Positions 23,933 to 32,540 are shown, counted from the first letter of the stretch. The stretch: DNA of 64,000 nt from Dehalogenimonas sp. WBC-2 (GCA_001005265.1 CP011392.1:806001-870000); one strand, 5' to 3'. Notes: generated by a model not told the origin, from the letters alone. Translations and numbers: made by a program.

Positions 23933-24017
23933 TGGTGGGGAAGCGGGGACTTGAACCCCGACGTCTTTCGACACATGATCCTAAGTCATGCCCGTCTGCC
24001 AATTCCGGCACTCCCCC
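23933..24017 (-). tRNA. tRNA-Leu (anticodon UAG), CCA encoded
   Basis: Minus-strand class II tRNA of 85 nt. Acceptor GGGGGAG pairs with CTTCCCC with one G-U pair, discriminator A and CCA at the 3' end. The anticodon stem CATGA/TCATG encloses CTTAGGA with anticodon TAG. A long variable arm (TGTCG...CGTCG) is present. A -10-like TAAAAT lies about 20 nt upstream. Confidence 0.96.
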
Positions 24018-24747
24018 GTGTAACGCGTTATTTTAGCATATGCCACTCATGGAGTCATCGGGATGCAAGCACACTATGCCGCATCGCAGCCCATAGATCA
24101 AAATCACAAGAAATATATTGTAAAAAATTTCAATTACCAAAGGGCAAACGGAAAATGGAATTGTTTTGACACAAATACCTGTTTTTTGACACCTGGAGTT
24201 TTGATTCAAAGCAACAATTCCGGTGGCAGATTTCAGGTGAGATTGAACCCTAGGCTGACGCTGGGTATAAAACACGGCTCCTACGGAGGCTCGCAATAAC
24301 ATATCGGATATGTTTTTTTGCTCTTCCTGACCGGACGGGCTCATGAGTATCCCCTACGAGGTGGATTCTCCGCTTTGGCGTAGAATGACAAAGGGGAACC
24401 GGCGAAAACAACCGGTTGTTTTCAGAACGAACAAACAATTCAAATACCCTTCTTAACAACAATATATACACAGAACAGATGATACAGTAACGCAGATGTA
24501 TTGTCAATGGGGATTTGGAACTTTTGCGGGTTTATTTTTACTTATGAAGACCCTTCGACAGGCTCAGGGCGAACGTATTATTAAGGGAATGCCATCGACA
24601 GGCTCCCTATGTACTAACTCCCCGACTCGTCGGGACAGGCGGGACAGCAGGGCGACCCTTCAACTTCGCTCCCGGGTACTAACTCGGGGCAGGCAGGACA
24701 AACGCGGTGCGGTTTGACAAACTGAATGATGGTGTACATACTCAATT
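24018..24747. repeat. Gene-free spacer with dispersed repeat fragments
   Basis: No gene with a credible start or composition. The left part (24018-24480) holds fragments such as GGCTCCTACGGAGGCTCGC and a GGCGTAGAATGAC stretch. The right part (24545-24720) repeats short GC-rich words: CTTCGACAGGCTCAGGGCGA at about 24551-24570, a variant ATCGACAGGCTCCC at about 24594, and two copies of GTACTAACTC followed by GGGACAGGC- or GGGGCAGGC-type sequence at about 24610 and 24680. Such words are common as dispersed intergenic repeats. Confidence 0.5.
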
Positions 24748-25122
24748 ATGGTTTTTTTATTCGGCACCAAAAATTATGGTGAACATTTAGGATACATGGT
24801 TACCATGTGCCCTGCTTGCAAGACAGACCGGATATTCAGCATTGAACAACACAGACAGAAATTAACTATGTACTTTGTACCCACGGTACAATACCACTCC
24901 AAACAGTATATGACCTGCCAGGGATGCAATGAAAGCTTTGAGATTGCAGACCAACTCAAGGAAGAAGTGGCAGCACGTCTAATGACTGAAAATGAACTAA
25001 AAACTACCATGGAAAACATGGCTATAGAGAGTCTTCCTCTTATACCTATATGCCAAACCTGTAAGCAGCCGGTAGGACCCCGGATGCGGTTTTGCCCTAA
25101 CTGCGGTAACTCTTTGTTATAA
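24748..25122 (+). CDS. Zinc-ribbon protein
   Basis: 124 residues with three Cys-pair knuckles: CPAC at about 21-24 with CQGC at about 58-61 (a split ribbon), and CQTC with CPNC at about 102-119 near the C-terminus (RFCPNCGNSL). Hydrophobic segments are absent, so it is soluble. It resembles the zinc-ribbon-15 type of small proteins of unknown role. It ends 5 nt before the YggS-type gene and is probably co-transcribed with it. Confidence 0.82.
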   Translation: MVFLFGTKNYGEHLGYMVTMCPACKTDRIFSIEQHRQKLTMYFVPTVQYHSKQYMTCQGCNESFEIADQLKEEVAARLMTENELKTTMENMAIESLPLIPICQTCKQPVGPRMRFCPNCGNSLL

Positions 25123-25127
25123 CGCTC

Positions 25128-25808
25128 ATGTACCAACAAATTCAAAACAAAGTCCATGGGCTTCTATCGGAGATACCCTCTAATGTGACGATTGTAGCCG
25201 CAGCCAAAACCCGTACTGCTGAAGAAATCACGGCCGCCATTAGCGCCGGAATACAAATAATCGGTGAAAACTATGTTCAAGAGGCAGAGGGGGCCATTAA
25301 CAGTCTCGGTGACAAAGCCCGCTGGCATTTTATCGGGCATCTGCAACTCAACAAAGTGAAAAAGGCAGTTGAGCTTTTTGATCTGATAGAGACGGTCGAT
25401 AGTCTTGAACTGGCTGAGGCCATCAACCGTCATGCAATGACTGCCGGGATAATAATGCCGATACTTATAGAAGTGAACACCGCCCGCGAAACAACTAAAC
25501 ACGGCGTATTGCCTGAACATCTAAAGAATTTAGCGGAGTCAATTCTTAAGCTTCAGAATGTAAGACTAGAAGGCCTGATGGCCATGGGACCCCACCCCGA
25601 GTCTGGTGATCTTCGTTCCTGTTTTGCGGAAACTCACCGTTTATACAATCAACTGAAAACAGATTTCCCGGATGCCAACATCCATTATCTTTCTATGGGA
25701 ATGAGTGATTCATACCAGACAGCTATTGAAGAAGGAGCGAATCTAGTCCGCCTTGGCACGGCCGTCTTTGGCCTCAGGCCGGCAAAACCAGCGTTTCCAA
25801 GCCTTTGA
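25128..25808 (+). CDS. yggS: YggS/PROSC family pyridoxal-phosphate homeostasis protein
   Basis: 226 residues forming an alanine-racemase-like TIM barrel. The PLP lysine is K27 (VAAAKTRT), and the family motifs GENYVQEA, WHFIGHLQLNK and SMGMSDSYQTAI are present. These proteins bind PLP and balance vitamin B6 and amino-acid pools without a known reaction. The last 35 nt overlap, on the opposite strand, the end of the HAD phosphatase gene. Confidence 0.95.
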   Translation: MYQQIQNKVHGLLSEIPSNVTIVAAAKTRTAEEITAAISAGIQIIGENYVQEAEGAINSLGDKARWHFIGHLQLNKVKKAVELFDLIETVDSLELAEAINRHAMTAGIIMPILIEVNTARETTKHGVLPEHLKNLAESILKLQNVRLEGLMAMGPHPESGDLRSCFAETHRLYNQLKTDFPDANIHYLSMGMSDSYQTAIEEGANLVRLGTAVFGLRPAKPAFPSL

Positions 25809-26427
25809 CGATATCATTGAGATCATTGAACGGTGTATGAGGCATCTTTTCCCGCTGGTAGTAATCCAGTAAAGACTCAGTTGCGAAGGTATGTGCAGCC
25901 AGCTTGGAAGCGGGAATGTCCGAGGGCCCGTTACCTGCATAATATACCTGGTAGCCCTGGCCAATAAACTTTCTGGTGTATGACTCTTTAAATTCACTAA
26001 GCAATTCCCGGCCGTGGTGATCATAATAACGGGCGTCCAAACCCGCAGGGGTAAATACGGTTCGCGCGGCGGTAATATCCAGGTGGCCATAGCCGTTATG
26101 ATCCAGCAGCGTTTTAATATAGAAGTCCAGACCGTTGGAAACCACTGTCATTGTTATGTCATGTAACTGACAGTAACTGACCAGTTTATGCAATCCCGGT
26201 CTTAATTGACCTTCGTCCCTGACCAGTTTTTCCAAGACTTGCCGGTCTTTTTTGACCATAGCGAAGGCGCGGTTGTTGAAATCCCCGACCGGGATCTTAC
26301 CTTCCTGGTAATCTTTGAGTACGGCACGCCAGTCACCTTCAGCGTATTTCTCCAAGATCAAAAAACTAATGTCGCCGACGCTTAAGGTGCCGTCGAAATC
26401 ACATTGCAGTAACTTCCGGCTGTTCAA
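25774..26427 (-). CDS. HAD-IB phosphatase of MtnX type
   Basis: 217 residues. Motif I is D10-F-D12-G-T with nucleophile and acid/base Asp, motif II is VVSNG at about 95, and the motif IV region is YAGNGPSDIPAS. The helical cap sits between motifs I and II, as in phosphoserine phosphatase and MtnX (2-hydroxy-3-keto-5-methylthiopentenyl-1-phosphate phosphatase). The substrate is not settled by sequence, and no methionine-salvage genes are near. Overlaps def by ATGA and the YggS-type gene tail to tail. Confidence 0.85.
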   Translation of the reverse strand: MNSRKLLQCDFDGTLSVGDISFLILEKYAEGDWRAVLKDYQEGKIPVGDFNNRAFAMVKKDRQVLEKLVRDEGQLRPGLHKLVSYCQLHDITMTVVSNGLDFYIKTLLDHNGYGHLDITAARTVFTPAGLDARYYDHHGRELLSEFKESYTRKFIGQGYQVYYAGNGPSDIPASKLAAHTFATESLLDYYQREKMPHTPFNDLNDIVKGLETLVLPA

Positions 26428-26954
26428 ACTGTGGGTACACCGTTTCTTTCAACGACATCAACAGCTTCGGCAGCGCCGGATACCGGTTGCTCTTTTTTAT
26501 AAAGCTTATCTTGAGACTCCACCCGGTCAATAAAAAGGACTCCGTTTAAGTGATCTATCTCATGTTCCAGCGCTTGTCCCAGCAATTCTTTGCCTTTAAC
26601 TCTGAATGGTTTGCCACGACTGTCAAGACCTTTCACAATCACGGAAATAGACCGCTTCACCTCTCCTGCCAGTCCGGGAACGCTAAGACACGCTTCTTCA
26701 ACGCAACGTTCCCCTACCCGTTTGACTATCTCCGGATTGATAATAGCAAACGGTTCTTCTTCAGGCATACCGATGACAATACACCTTAGAGACACCCCTA
26801 CCTGCGGGGCAGCCAAGCCACAACCATTATTGGCAAACATTGTTTCCATCATGTCATCAATAAGCACCTTAACGCTCTTATCAATCACGGGTACCTTTTT
26901 TGCCTTTTGCCGCAGTACAATGTCAGGATGTTTATTAACAGGTCTGATAGCCAT
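26424..26954 (-). CDS. def: Peptide deformylase
   Basis: Removes the formyl group from N-terminal methionine of new proteins. 176 residues with all three motifs: GCGLAAPQVGV at 44-54, EACLSVPG with metal ligand C89, and QALEHEIDHLNG with H131, E132 and H135. Preceded by AAGGAC and a good promoter (26988-27016). First gene of a two-gene unit with the HAD phosphatase. A Thr/Val-rich tail extends slightly past the usual end. Confidence 0.97.
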   Translation of the reverse strand: MAIRPVNKHPDIVLRQKAKKVPVIDKSVKVLIDDMMETMFANNGCGLAAPQVGVSLRCIVIGMPEEEPFAIINPEIVKRVGERCVEEACLSVPGLAGEVKRSISVIVKGLDSRGKPFRVKGKELLGQALEHEIDHLNGVLFIDRVESQDKLYKKEQPVSGAAEAVDVVERNGVPTV

Positions 26955-26987
26955 GAAATAGTCGTCCTTAGAACAATTTACGTTCGT

Positions 26988-27016
26988 ATTATACCTGTTT
27001 TCCGATTTTCGGACAA
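26988..27016 (-). promoter_or_regulatory. Promoter of def
   Basis: On the minus strand TTGTCC (27011-27016) and a perfect TATAAT (26988-26993) are spaced by 17 nt. The predicted leader is about 27 nt. It lies next to the oppositely directed tRNA-Pro promoter. Confidence 0.68.
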
Positions 27017-27022
27017 TGCGGG

Positions 27023-27051
27023 TTGCGGTTACAGGTAGTCTGTGATAACAT
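27023..27051 (+). promoter_or_regulatory. Promoter of tRNA-Pro
   Basis: TTGCGG (27023-27028) and TAACAT (27046-27051) spaced by 17 nt; the predicted start lies about 9 nt before the tRNA. Confidence 0.6.
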
Positions 27052-27066
27052 CTTTAGGCTTCAAAA

Positions 27067-27143
27067 CGGGGTGTAGCGCAGCCTGGTAGCGCACCTGAAT
27101 GGGGTTCAGGTGGTCGACGGTTCAAATCCGTCCACCCCGACCA
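27067..27143 (+). tRNA. tRNA-Pro (anticodon GGG), CCA encoded
   Basis: 77 nt. Acceptor CGGGGTG pairs with CACCCCG, discriminator A, CCA at 27141-27143. Anticodon stem CCTGA/TCAGG encloses ATGGGGT with anticodon GGG. T-arm GACGG/CCGTC encloses TTCAAAT. The 3' end is copied at 28754-28784, marking a former insertion. Confidence 0.96.
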
Positions 27144-27153
27144 CTACTATCGA

Positions 27154-28614
27154 TTAAGGAATCTTAGTAAACACAGCGGTTGCTGCTTTATTAGAATTCA
27201 TGTCAATAATCACTGAAAGATTAATCCCCGATGCGTCACCTTCCCAGTGTTCAAACTTGTAACCCTCTTTTGGGGTTGCAGTAACTGTTACTTTACTCCC
27301 TGTATCGTACGATGTCGTTCCGGGTATTGTTACAGTTCCCCCGTCACTGGGGCTGACACTCACTGTCAGAGCAAAGGTTTTAATAAATACTGGTGTGATA
27401 TTTTTATTTGAATTCATATTTAGCGATATCGTCGAATTGGTGCCAGTCACATCTCCACTCCATCGGTCAAAACGGTAGCCCTCTGTCGGAACGGCAGTAA
27501 TATTAATTTGAACCGCTGGGGAATACAGACCATCTATACCTGGTGTTTGGCTAATATTGACTGAGCCACCTATGACATTAACACTTGTTCCTGTAGAGAC
27601 CTGACCTCCAACACTGAGCGAATAATGTGGCTCAAATACGATAGAAATATGTTTATCGCTATTGATAGTGATCTGTGTAGGATTAATTGTATCTTGTCCC
27701 GTGCCAGACCAGTCCTTCCAACCATATCCTTGAGAAGGTATCGCTGAAATAGTCACCTTTGTACCATAGGCATATTTGCCATCATCTCCGGGAGCTGGAT
27801 TGACCAAAACTGTCCCCTGCGGGAAGTCGATACTTGAGTCAATCACCAATTGTGTATTTATGTAAATGAATGATCGAGGTTCAAATACCACGCTAACATT
27901 TTGAACTGTGCCATTCATCACGATAGATGAAGGGTTGAATGTATCGTTAACAGTGCCAGCCCAACTAAACCAGTCATATCCTGAATTTGCCCGTGCGGTC
28001 AAACTAAGCGACTGGCCTTTGGAATATTTACCATCCGCTCCAGGTGCCGGGTTTATTGTAATTGACCCTTCGTCGAATCTAACAAATGATCCAATAACAA
28101 GTTGGTTATTGATAATCAGAGCAACACGTGGTTCGAAAGTCACTCGTATCTGATTTGTCTGCCCAATGGTGATGGAAGATATAATCGAGGTATCTTGCTC
28201 GGTACCGGTCCAGCTTATCCAATCATACCCAGGTCCAGGGATAGCCGTAAGGGTAATTATTTTACCTTTAACGTAATCACCGTTGACTGCTGGGGATGAA
28301 CTAAGCTGAACTGTACCTCCGTTTAAGACAACAGTTGCCGAAGTAACTTTTAGGCCGTTAATGAAAATACCTTCGGTCGGAGTGCGTAAAAAAGCGAAAC
28401 CAAATAAAGCTAGTACGACGCAAGCTAGTATCCCAAGCAACCATACTTTCCGGTGGAGCAGGTAAAGCCGAAATAGAGTGTAAATAGCACTTAGGCTTAC
28501 CAGAGCCGTGATACCCAGTAAAATATCACGCAACTGAAAGAATACATAAGATACAAGACCTAGGATCAATGGGACCCAAAAGAAAGTGTATACTTCTTGT
28601 AAATATTTTTTCAA
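27154..28614 (-). CDS. Membrane-anchored surface protein with five InlB-type repeats
   Basis: 486 residues. Three hydrophobic helices at the N-terminus (about 10-90) are followed by five repeats of about 75-85 residues, each with a GxVxxxP...G.Y..G..V..TA.P..GY.F..W.G pattern and an end such as VVFEPR or VF. These are divergent InlB B-repeats, beta-rich modules common in secreted proteins. The repeats should face outside. The stop codon lies 11 nt from tRNA-Pro, and the gene fills the space between the tRNA and the copy of its 3' end, so it looks like cargo. The surface protein at 35616-37103 carries related repeats. Function unknown; adhesion or surface-layer attachment is a guess. Confidence 0.82.
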   Translation of the reverse strand: MKKYLQEVYTFFWVPLILGLVSYVFFQLRDILLGITALVSLSAIYTLFRLYLLHRKVWLLGILACVVLALFGFAFLRTPTEGIFINGLKVTSATVVLNGGTVQLSSSPAVNGDYVKGKIITLTAIPGPGYDWISWTGTEQDTSIISSITIGQTNQIRVTFEPRVALIINNQLVIGSFVRFDEGSITINPAPGADGKYSKGQSLSLTARANSGYDWFSWAGTVNDTFNPSSIVMNGTVQNVSVVFEPRSFIYINTQLVIDSSIDFPQGTVLVNPAPGDDGKYAYGTKVTISAIPSQGYGWKDWSGTGQDTINPTQITINSDKHISIVFEPHYSLSVGGQVSTGTSVNVIGGSVNISQTPGIDGLYSPAVQINITAVPTEGYRFDRWSGDVTGTNSTISLNMNSNKNITPVFIKTFALTVSVSPSDGGTVTIPGTTSYDTGSKVTVTATPKEGYKFEHWEGDASGINLSVIIDMNSNKAATAVFTKIP

Positions 28615-28753
28615 GTGGTGATCTCAATAACGCGAAGGTACGTATTCTATCACTAACAGATACTTTTGTGTATCAAAGCTAAAAGGGCTACTTTTTAAAT
28701 CAAGTGGCAAGCGGCCTCCGCCTTTCCCGATTCAATCACGGGATTCATCAGTA

Positions 28754-28784
28754 GTCGATTGTTCAAATATCCACCCCGACCACT
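28754..28784 (+). repeat. Degraded copy of the tRNA-Pro 3' end
   Basis: 31 nt matching 27113-27145 (T-arm, 3' acceptor strand and CCA) with a 2-nt deletion and a few substitutions; the words GTTCAAAT and CCACCCCGACCACT are shared. No 5' half is present. It marks the far end of a former insertion of about 1.6 kb. Confidence 0.78.
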
Positions 28785-28871
28785 TTCCCAACTAGCGCTG
28801 TTTTATCTCTGACTGTTCATAACTGGATTTATGGATAATCCCATGTCTAAACGAGATTACACCTTTGGCAG

Positions 28872-28901
28872 TTGCACTGTTATGAAGCATTTTGATAAAC
28901 T
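28872..28901 (+). promoter_or_regulatory. Promoter of tRNA-Lys
   Basis: TTGCAC (28872-28877) and TAAACT (28896-28901) spaced by 18 nt; the predicted start lies 3 nt before the tRNA. Confidence 0.5.
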
Positions 28902-28910
28902 CATCCTCAC

Positions 28911-28986
28911 GGGCCGCTAGCTCAGTTGGTAGAGCACCTGACTTTTAATCAGGTTGTGCTGGGTTCGAGCCCCAGGCGGCTCACCA
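28911..28986 (+). tRNA. tRNA-Lys (anticodon UUU), CCA encoded
   Basis: 76 nt. Acceptor GGGCCGC pairs with GCGGCTC (one G-U pair), discriminator A, CCA at 28984-28986. Anticodon stem CCTGA/TCAGG encloses CTTTTAA with anticodon TTT. T-arm CTGGG/CCCAG encloses TTCGAGC. A tyrosine recombinase gene follows 170 nt downstream. Confidence 0.96.
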
Positions 28987-29021
28987 CTTCTCCTCCATTT
29001 TATAGCTAAATCAAAGCTAAG

Positions 29022-29054
29022 AAAAACCACCCAAAAATCGGGTGGTTTTTCTAT
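29022..29054 (+). terminator. Rho-independent terminator after tRNA-Lys
   Basis: AAAAACCACCC (29022-29032) pairs perfectly with GGGTGGTTTTT (29040-29050) around a 7-nt loop, ending in a T-run. It insulates the recombinase gene from tRNA transcription. Confidence 0.9.
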
Positions 29055-29156
29055 TTTCATTCAAGATGACACCCTGATTTTTTATTAGGCCAACCAATAT
29101 TTTCCGCTTCTACTTGCCTGCTGGACATCTATTCAAAAAAGGGAGGCAAGTATCTA

Positions 29157-30164
29157 ATGAAAAATGGAACGAAAAACGGTCAATGGATGGAGGACAAGAT
29201 GGCTGATATTGAGATCAGTAAATTGATCACTCATTACGCCCATTCGAATCGAGCCGAGGGAAAATCGCCACGTACCATCGAATGGTACACGGCGATTCTC
29301 GATGACTATCTAGACTTTCTTAAAACGCGGGGTTGCGGCACCACCCTATCTCAACTGGGACTAAGTTCGGTGAGAGAGTTTGTAGTGCAGGAGCAAGATC
29401 GGGGGCTATCTGCATATTCTGTAGCTGGGAAAGTTAGGTCGCTTAAGGCTTTTTCCTCTTGGCTTTTCCGGGAGGGTTATATTTCTGAAAATATCCTCAC
29501 CAACTGCAAACCGCCCAAAGTGCCGTTTGTAATTGTCGAGCCCTTAAGCAGTGTCGAAATTGACCTGTTGGTAAGAGCCCACGACCCTATGACGCTCACC
29601 GGGTGCCGAGATATCGCAATCTTGACTCTGATGCTAGATACAGGTATTCGCCTAAGCGAGCTATGCGGTTTGCGTCTAGAAGAGGTTAATGTAGACGGGG
29701 GTTACTGCAAGGTTTTAGGCAAAGGCAATAAAGAGCGTGTCGTACCCTTCGGTGCCCTGACGCAAAAGGTGCTCTGGCGCTGGCTTATCCATTTTCGCCC
29801 AGAACCACTAGCTGCCAAAGATAAATACTTTTTTCTCACCATCCACGGAAACTACATGATGCCTAACGCAGTTAAATTGCTTATGATCCGCTGGGGTAAG
29901 AGGGCAGGTGTCCCCCGCCTTCACGCTCACCTCCTTCGACATACCTTCGCCACAAATTATCTTTTATACCAATGTGGCGACGTATTCCGGCTACAACTAA
30001 TTTTGGGTCATACCAGCCTTGGGATGGTTAACCGTTACGTGCATTTAGCCTCTACCCAGGCCATGGTCAACGGCAAAGTCGTTTCGCCGGTTGACCAGTT
30101 GGGTATCCAAAAGCTCAAACGTTTTGGCACCGACCGTTCACCCCACTCTGGCTTCAAAAAATAA
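29157..30164 (+). CDS. Tyrosine recombinase (XerD/integrase type)
   Basis: 335 residues. A SAM-like core-binding domain (about 20-115, SPRTIEWYTAILDDYLDFL) is followed by a catalytic domain with the full set R165 (TGIRLSE), K189 (LGKGNKE), H258 and R261 (HLLRH), H285 (LGHTS) and nucleophile Y294 (NRYVHL). It should cut and join DNA at a specific site. GGGAGG precedes the ATG by 10 nt; a second ATG at codon 11 is possible. Directly downstream of tRNA-Lys and its terminator, it is placed as an island integrase, though no copy of the tRNA-Lys 3' end was found further on. Confidence 0.95.
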   Translation: MKNGTKNGQWMEDKMADIEISKLITHYAHSNRAEGKSPRTIEWYTAILDDYLDFLKTRGCGTTLSQLGLSSVREFVVQEQDRGLSAYSVAGKVRSLKAFSSWLFREGYISENILTNCKPPKVPFVIVEPLSSVEIDLLVRAHDPMTLTGCRDIAILTLMLDTGIRLSELCGLRLEEVNVDGGYCKVLGKGNKERVVPFGALTQKVLWRWLIHFRPEPLAAKDKYFFLTIHGNYMMPNAVKLLMIRWGKRAGVPRLHAHLLRHTFATNYLLYQCGDVFRLQLILGHTSLGMVNRYVHLASTQAMVNGKVVSPVDQLGIQKLKRFGTDRSPHSGFKK

Positions 30165-30326
30165 TCGTTGTTGGGAAAATGGAGGCGAATAATTGTTGTT
30201 CAATTGCCGGCCAAATCACGGTCAAGAGAAGTTCAGGAGGTGCCCAAAGTTCGCCCAAATGGTGCGCATGTTGTTCAAATGTTACTACCCTGTTTACGGT
30301 AAATCATAGCTAAAAGGAGGGTTACT

Positions 30327-31700
30327 ATGGAAACTATGACCATGAAAAAACGGTTGCTAGTGATCTATTTGTACTTGTGCGGCTTGTCATTTGATCAGAT
30401 AGTCGCCAAGGCCGGTGTCGGTAAGGGAAGCGTCGGAAATAGAATCGCTGAGTTAAAAGCCGGCGACTATCCCCAGACCGCAGACGTGACCGATCAAATC
30501 GAGGCACTGCGGGAGCTTGCGGTCAACCTTAATAAGTTAAAACTGCCCGCCGGGCAAGCCGCCGTAGGTATTGCCGTCCTCAAACGGATGTACGAACTAG
30601 GTCTGGACCCAAGTGATATGGAACGCTGGCCGTTGCTGCTCAGTGCGATCAAAACCCAGGACGATGCCAATGAACTCATCCAGGCTGCTTACGCGGTTCG
30701 AGGTATTCAAAAGGAATCAGGGCTGTCCCTGCCCGCTCTGGAAAACAAGGTCACACAGCTCGGTGAAAAGAAACAGGAACTAAATACCTTGACGGTTAAA
30801 GTTACTGAAGAGGGGGAAAAGCTAGGTAACCTGGGCACAGAAAGAAAAGACCTCACTTTGAAGGTTACAGCGCTGGACGACAAATTTAAATGGCTGGTAC
30901 CAAGGGTACAGGAACTCGAGCAGCGAGAGAAGCTCCTGTTGGACCGTAACAAAGCGATGCTAATCGAAACGGAAAAAGCCAAGGAGACACTCGCCACTCT
31001 TAAAACAGAGACAACCAAGCTTGAGAAAACCGGACTGTCGGTGGATGCACTAGTCGATATTAACAAGAAGCTGGAAACCGTCGCCAAGCACCATGGCATC
31101 AAGGGGCCAGAGGTGCTGGAACGCCTGCTCGGGGAATTGAAACATCTTAGCAAAGGCCTCGGGATTGAAACGCTGGTAAAGAACCGGCAACAGATATTGA
31201 AAGAAACAGACTTGGCTATAGTGAAAAGTGAACACGAGAAATTAAGTCTCCAAGCGGTGGTGGGTAATTTACAGCAGCACAAACAAAACCTAGAGGGTTA
31301 TATCCAAAGCACAATGGCCGCCGTCCGGCTTGAGATCGAAAATCTGGTACCTGCAACCAGGTCTACAGTTCAGCAAGTTGGTGCAGACTTAAAGAACGGG
31401 TGCGCAGAGGCACTCGAAACTGTTCATCACCTGAAAGAGGAATCAATCAAGGTCGGCCAGGATATCGGGCAATACCAGGCTGTCTTGAAAGAGAGCCAGT
31501 GGGTGAAGCAACTCACGGCATTACTGTACGGAGGCGATGGCATTGATGGTTCTGTAGTCAGAACCATCGCATTGATGGTCAACCGGGGCCTTAACGCATG
31601 GTTTGGGCAAAACGAAACGAAATCAACTGCTATTGGGTCACTGGCGATGCATGCCGCTAAATTCTTAAAGGAAGTGGAACAATGGCAGCCGAAGGCATAA
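30327..31700 (+). CDS. HTH-plus-coiled-coil protein, unrecognised family
   Basis: 457 residues. The first 50 look like a helix-turn-helix (LSFDQIVAKAGVGKGSVGNRIAEL, split here by a GVGKGSV turn). A helical region to about 140 is followed by long coiled coils (about 140-235 and 290-390) and a C-terminal globular part of about 60 residues. No signal or membrane segment. An excellent AAAGGAGGG site precedes the ATG. It overlaps the next gene by 19 nt, so the two form an operon behind the recombinase. The plan recalls DNA-binding partition or scaffold proteins of mobile elements, but I cannot name a family. Confidence 0.8.
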   Translation: METMTMKKRLLVIYLYLCGLSFDQIVAKAGVGKGSVGNRIAELKAGDYPQTADVTDQIEALRELAVNLNKLKLPAGQAAVGIAVLKRMYELGLDPSDMERWPLLLSAIKTQDDANELIQAAYAVRGIQKESGLSLPALENKVTQLGEKKQELNTLTVKVTEEGEKLGNLGTERKDLTLKVTALDDKFKWLVPRVQELEQREKLLLDRNKAMLIETEKAKETLATLKTETTKLEKTGLSVDALVDINKKLETVAKHHGIKGPEVLERLLGELKHLSKGLGIETLVKNRQQILKETDLAIVKSEHEKLSLQAVVGNLQQHKQNLEGYIQSTMAAVRLEIENLVPATRSTVQQVGADLKNGCAEALETVHHLKEESIKVGQDIGQYQAVLKESQWVKQLTALLYGGDGIDGSVVRTIALMVNRGLNAWFGQNETKSTAIGSLAMHAAKFLKEVEQWQPKA

Positions 31701-32329
31701 CCGTCCAATATTTACTGAATCTGAAAGAGCAGTTACGAGAGCGTGGATCCGCGTATCAAGGACTGGAGGACTTTTTAGCTACCGGTGCAGACCGCATGGC
31801 TCGGGAGGCGGACGTAATAATATTGCAGAACTTGGCCGCCCGGCTAATGCGCCACAAGGAAGAGGCAGTATCGAGTGAGCATGGAGCCCAATGTGTATCT
31901 ATTGAGGGGAATATGGTGGGTGGAGTAGGTGGATTCATGGTCAAAGGGCTGTTTTCGGCAATTGCTGGACCTATCTGGCGAGAGGATGCTTTCGAAAAAG
32001 AGCGCATAACAAGGCGTACCATGAGGCAAAATACCTTCGGCACAATCATGGTCTGTGTAAGCAAAGGAGGTCTGCCGGATGATGTTCACATCATTTCGAT
32101 CTCTAAAATATCACGCGAACATAATCGGCCCGAAACTGAAATTATCCGGGAACTTCGGAAGCGGGGCGAAACGCTATTTACCCTCAAATTGTTTGATGTG
32201 ATTCTTGGTACTTTGAATGAAAAGCTAGCAAAAGGTACATTGCATTTACCGATATCAGTTCAACAGTTATTAGCCGTGGTGGCTATTCCCAGCAAGATTA
32301 CTGTCACATTACTGCCATCAGCCAAATAG
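31682..32329 (+). CDS. Unrecognised protein, partner of the coiled-coil gene
   Basis: 215 residues with no family I recognise. The N-terminal 60 residues are helical and charged; a glycine-rich stretch (MVGGVGGFMVKGLFSAIAG) lies at about 77-95; the rest mixes helices and strands with no catalytic motif. The ATG lies inside the end of the previous gene after AGGAAGTGG, so translation is coupled. Codon use resembles the preceding gene and differs from the AT-richer uppS downstream. Confidence 0.7.
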   Translation: MAAEGITVQYLLNLKEQLRERGSAYQGLEDFLATGADRMAREADVIILQNLAARLMRHKEEAVSSEHGAQCVSIEGNMVGGVGGFMVKGLFSAIAGPIWREDAFEKERITRRTMRQNTFGTIMVCVSKGGLPDDVHIISISKISREHNRPETEIIRELRKRGETLFTLKLFDVILGTLNEKLAKGTLHLPISVQQLLAVVAIPSKITVTLLPSAK

Positions 32330-32398
32330 CATCGCGCCTGTCATCGACGAAAGGCCCGAGTACTGAAGATTAGTCAGAGTGCCTACTGACTGCCACGG

Positions 32399-32540
32399 GA
32401 GGATTTGCGCACTTGCCGAAACACTGCTTGACGCCAGAGCAGCAGTAACCGATGTTCAGACCCTGATGGGCCACGATGATCTGCAAACCACCTCTTCCTA
32501 TCTTGGGTTGTGTCCCGATGACCTCAGGGCTTTGTCGTAT
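32399..32540 (+). pseudogene. C-terminal scrap of a second tyrosine recombinase
   Basis: The frame reads LLDARAAVTDVQTLMGHDD and then LQTTSSYLGLCPDDLRAL, the end of a phage-type integrase with the LMGHDDLQTTxxY motif and the tyrosine kept. The HxxR box upstream is degraded (GRICALAETL) and the rest of the gene is missing. It stands at the far end of the two cargo genes from the intact recombinase, so it may mark the right edge of the island or an older insertion. Confidence 0.75.

Noticed and set aside
24033-24507. Small frames in the tRNA-Leu spacer
   Set aside because: Overlapping frames on both strands with no start signals, composed of low-complexity or repeat sequence.
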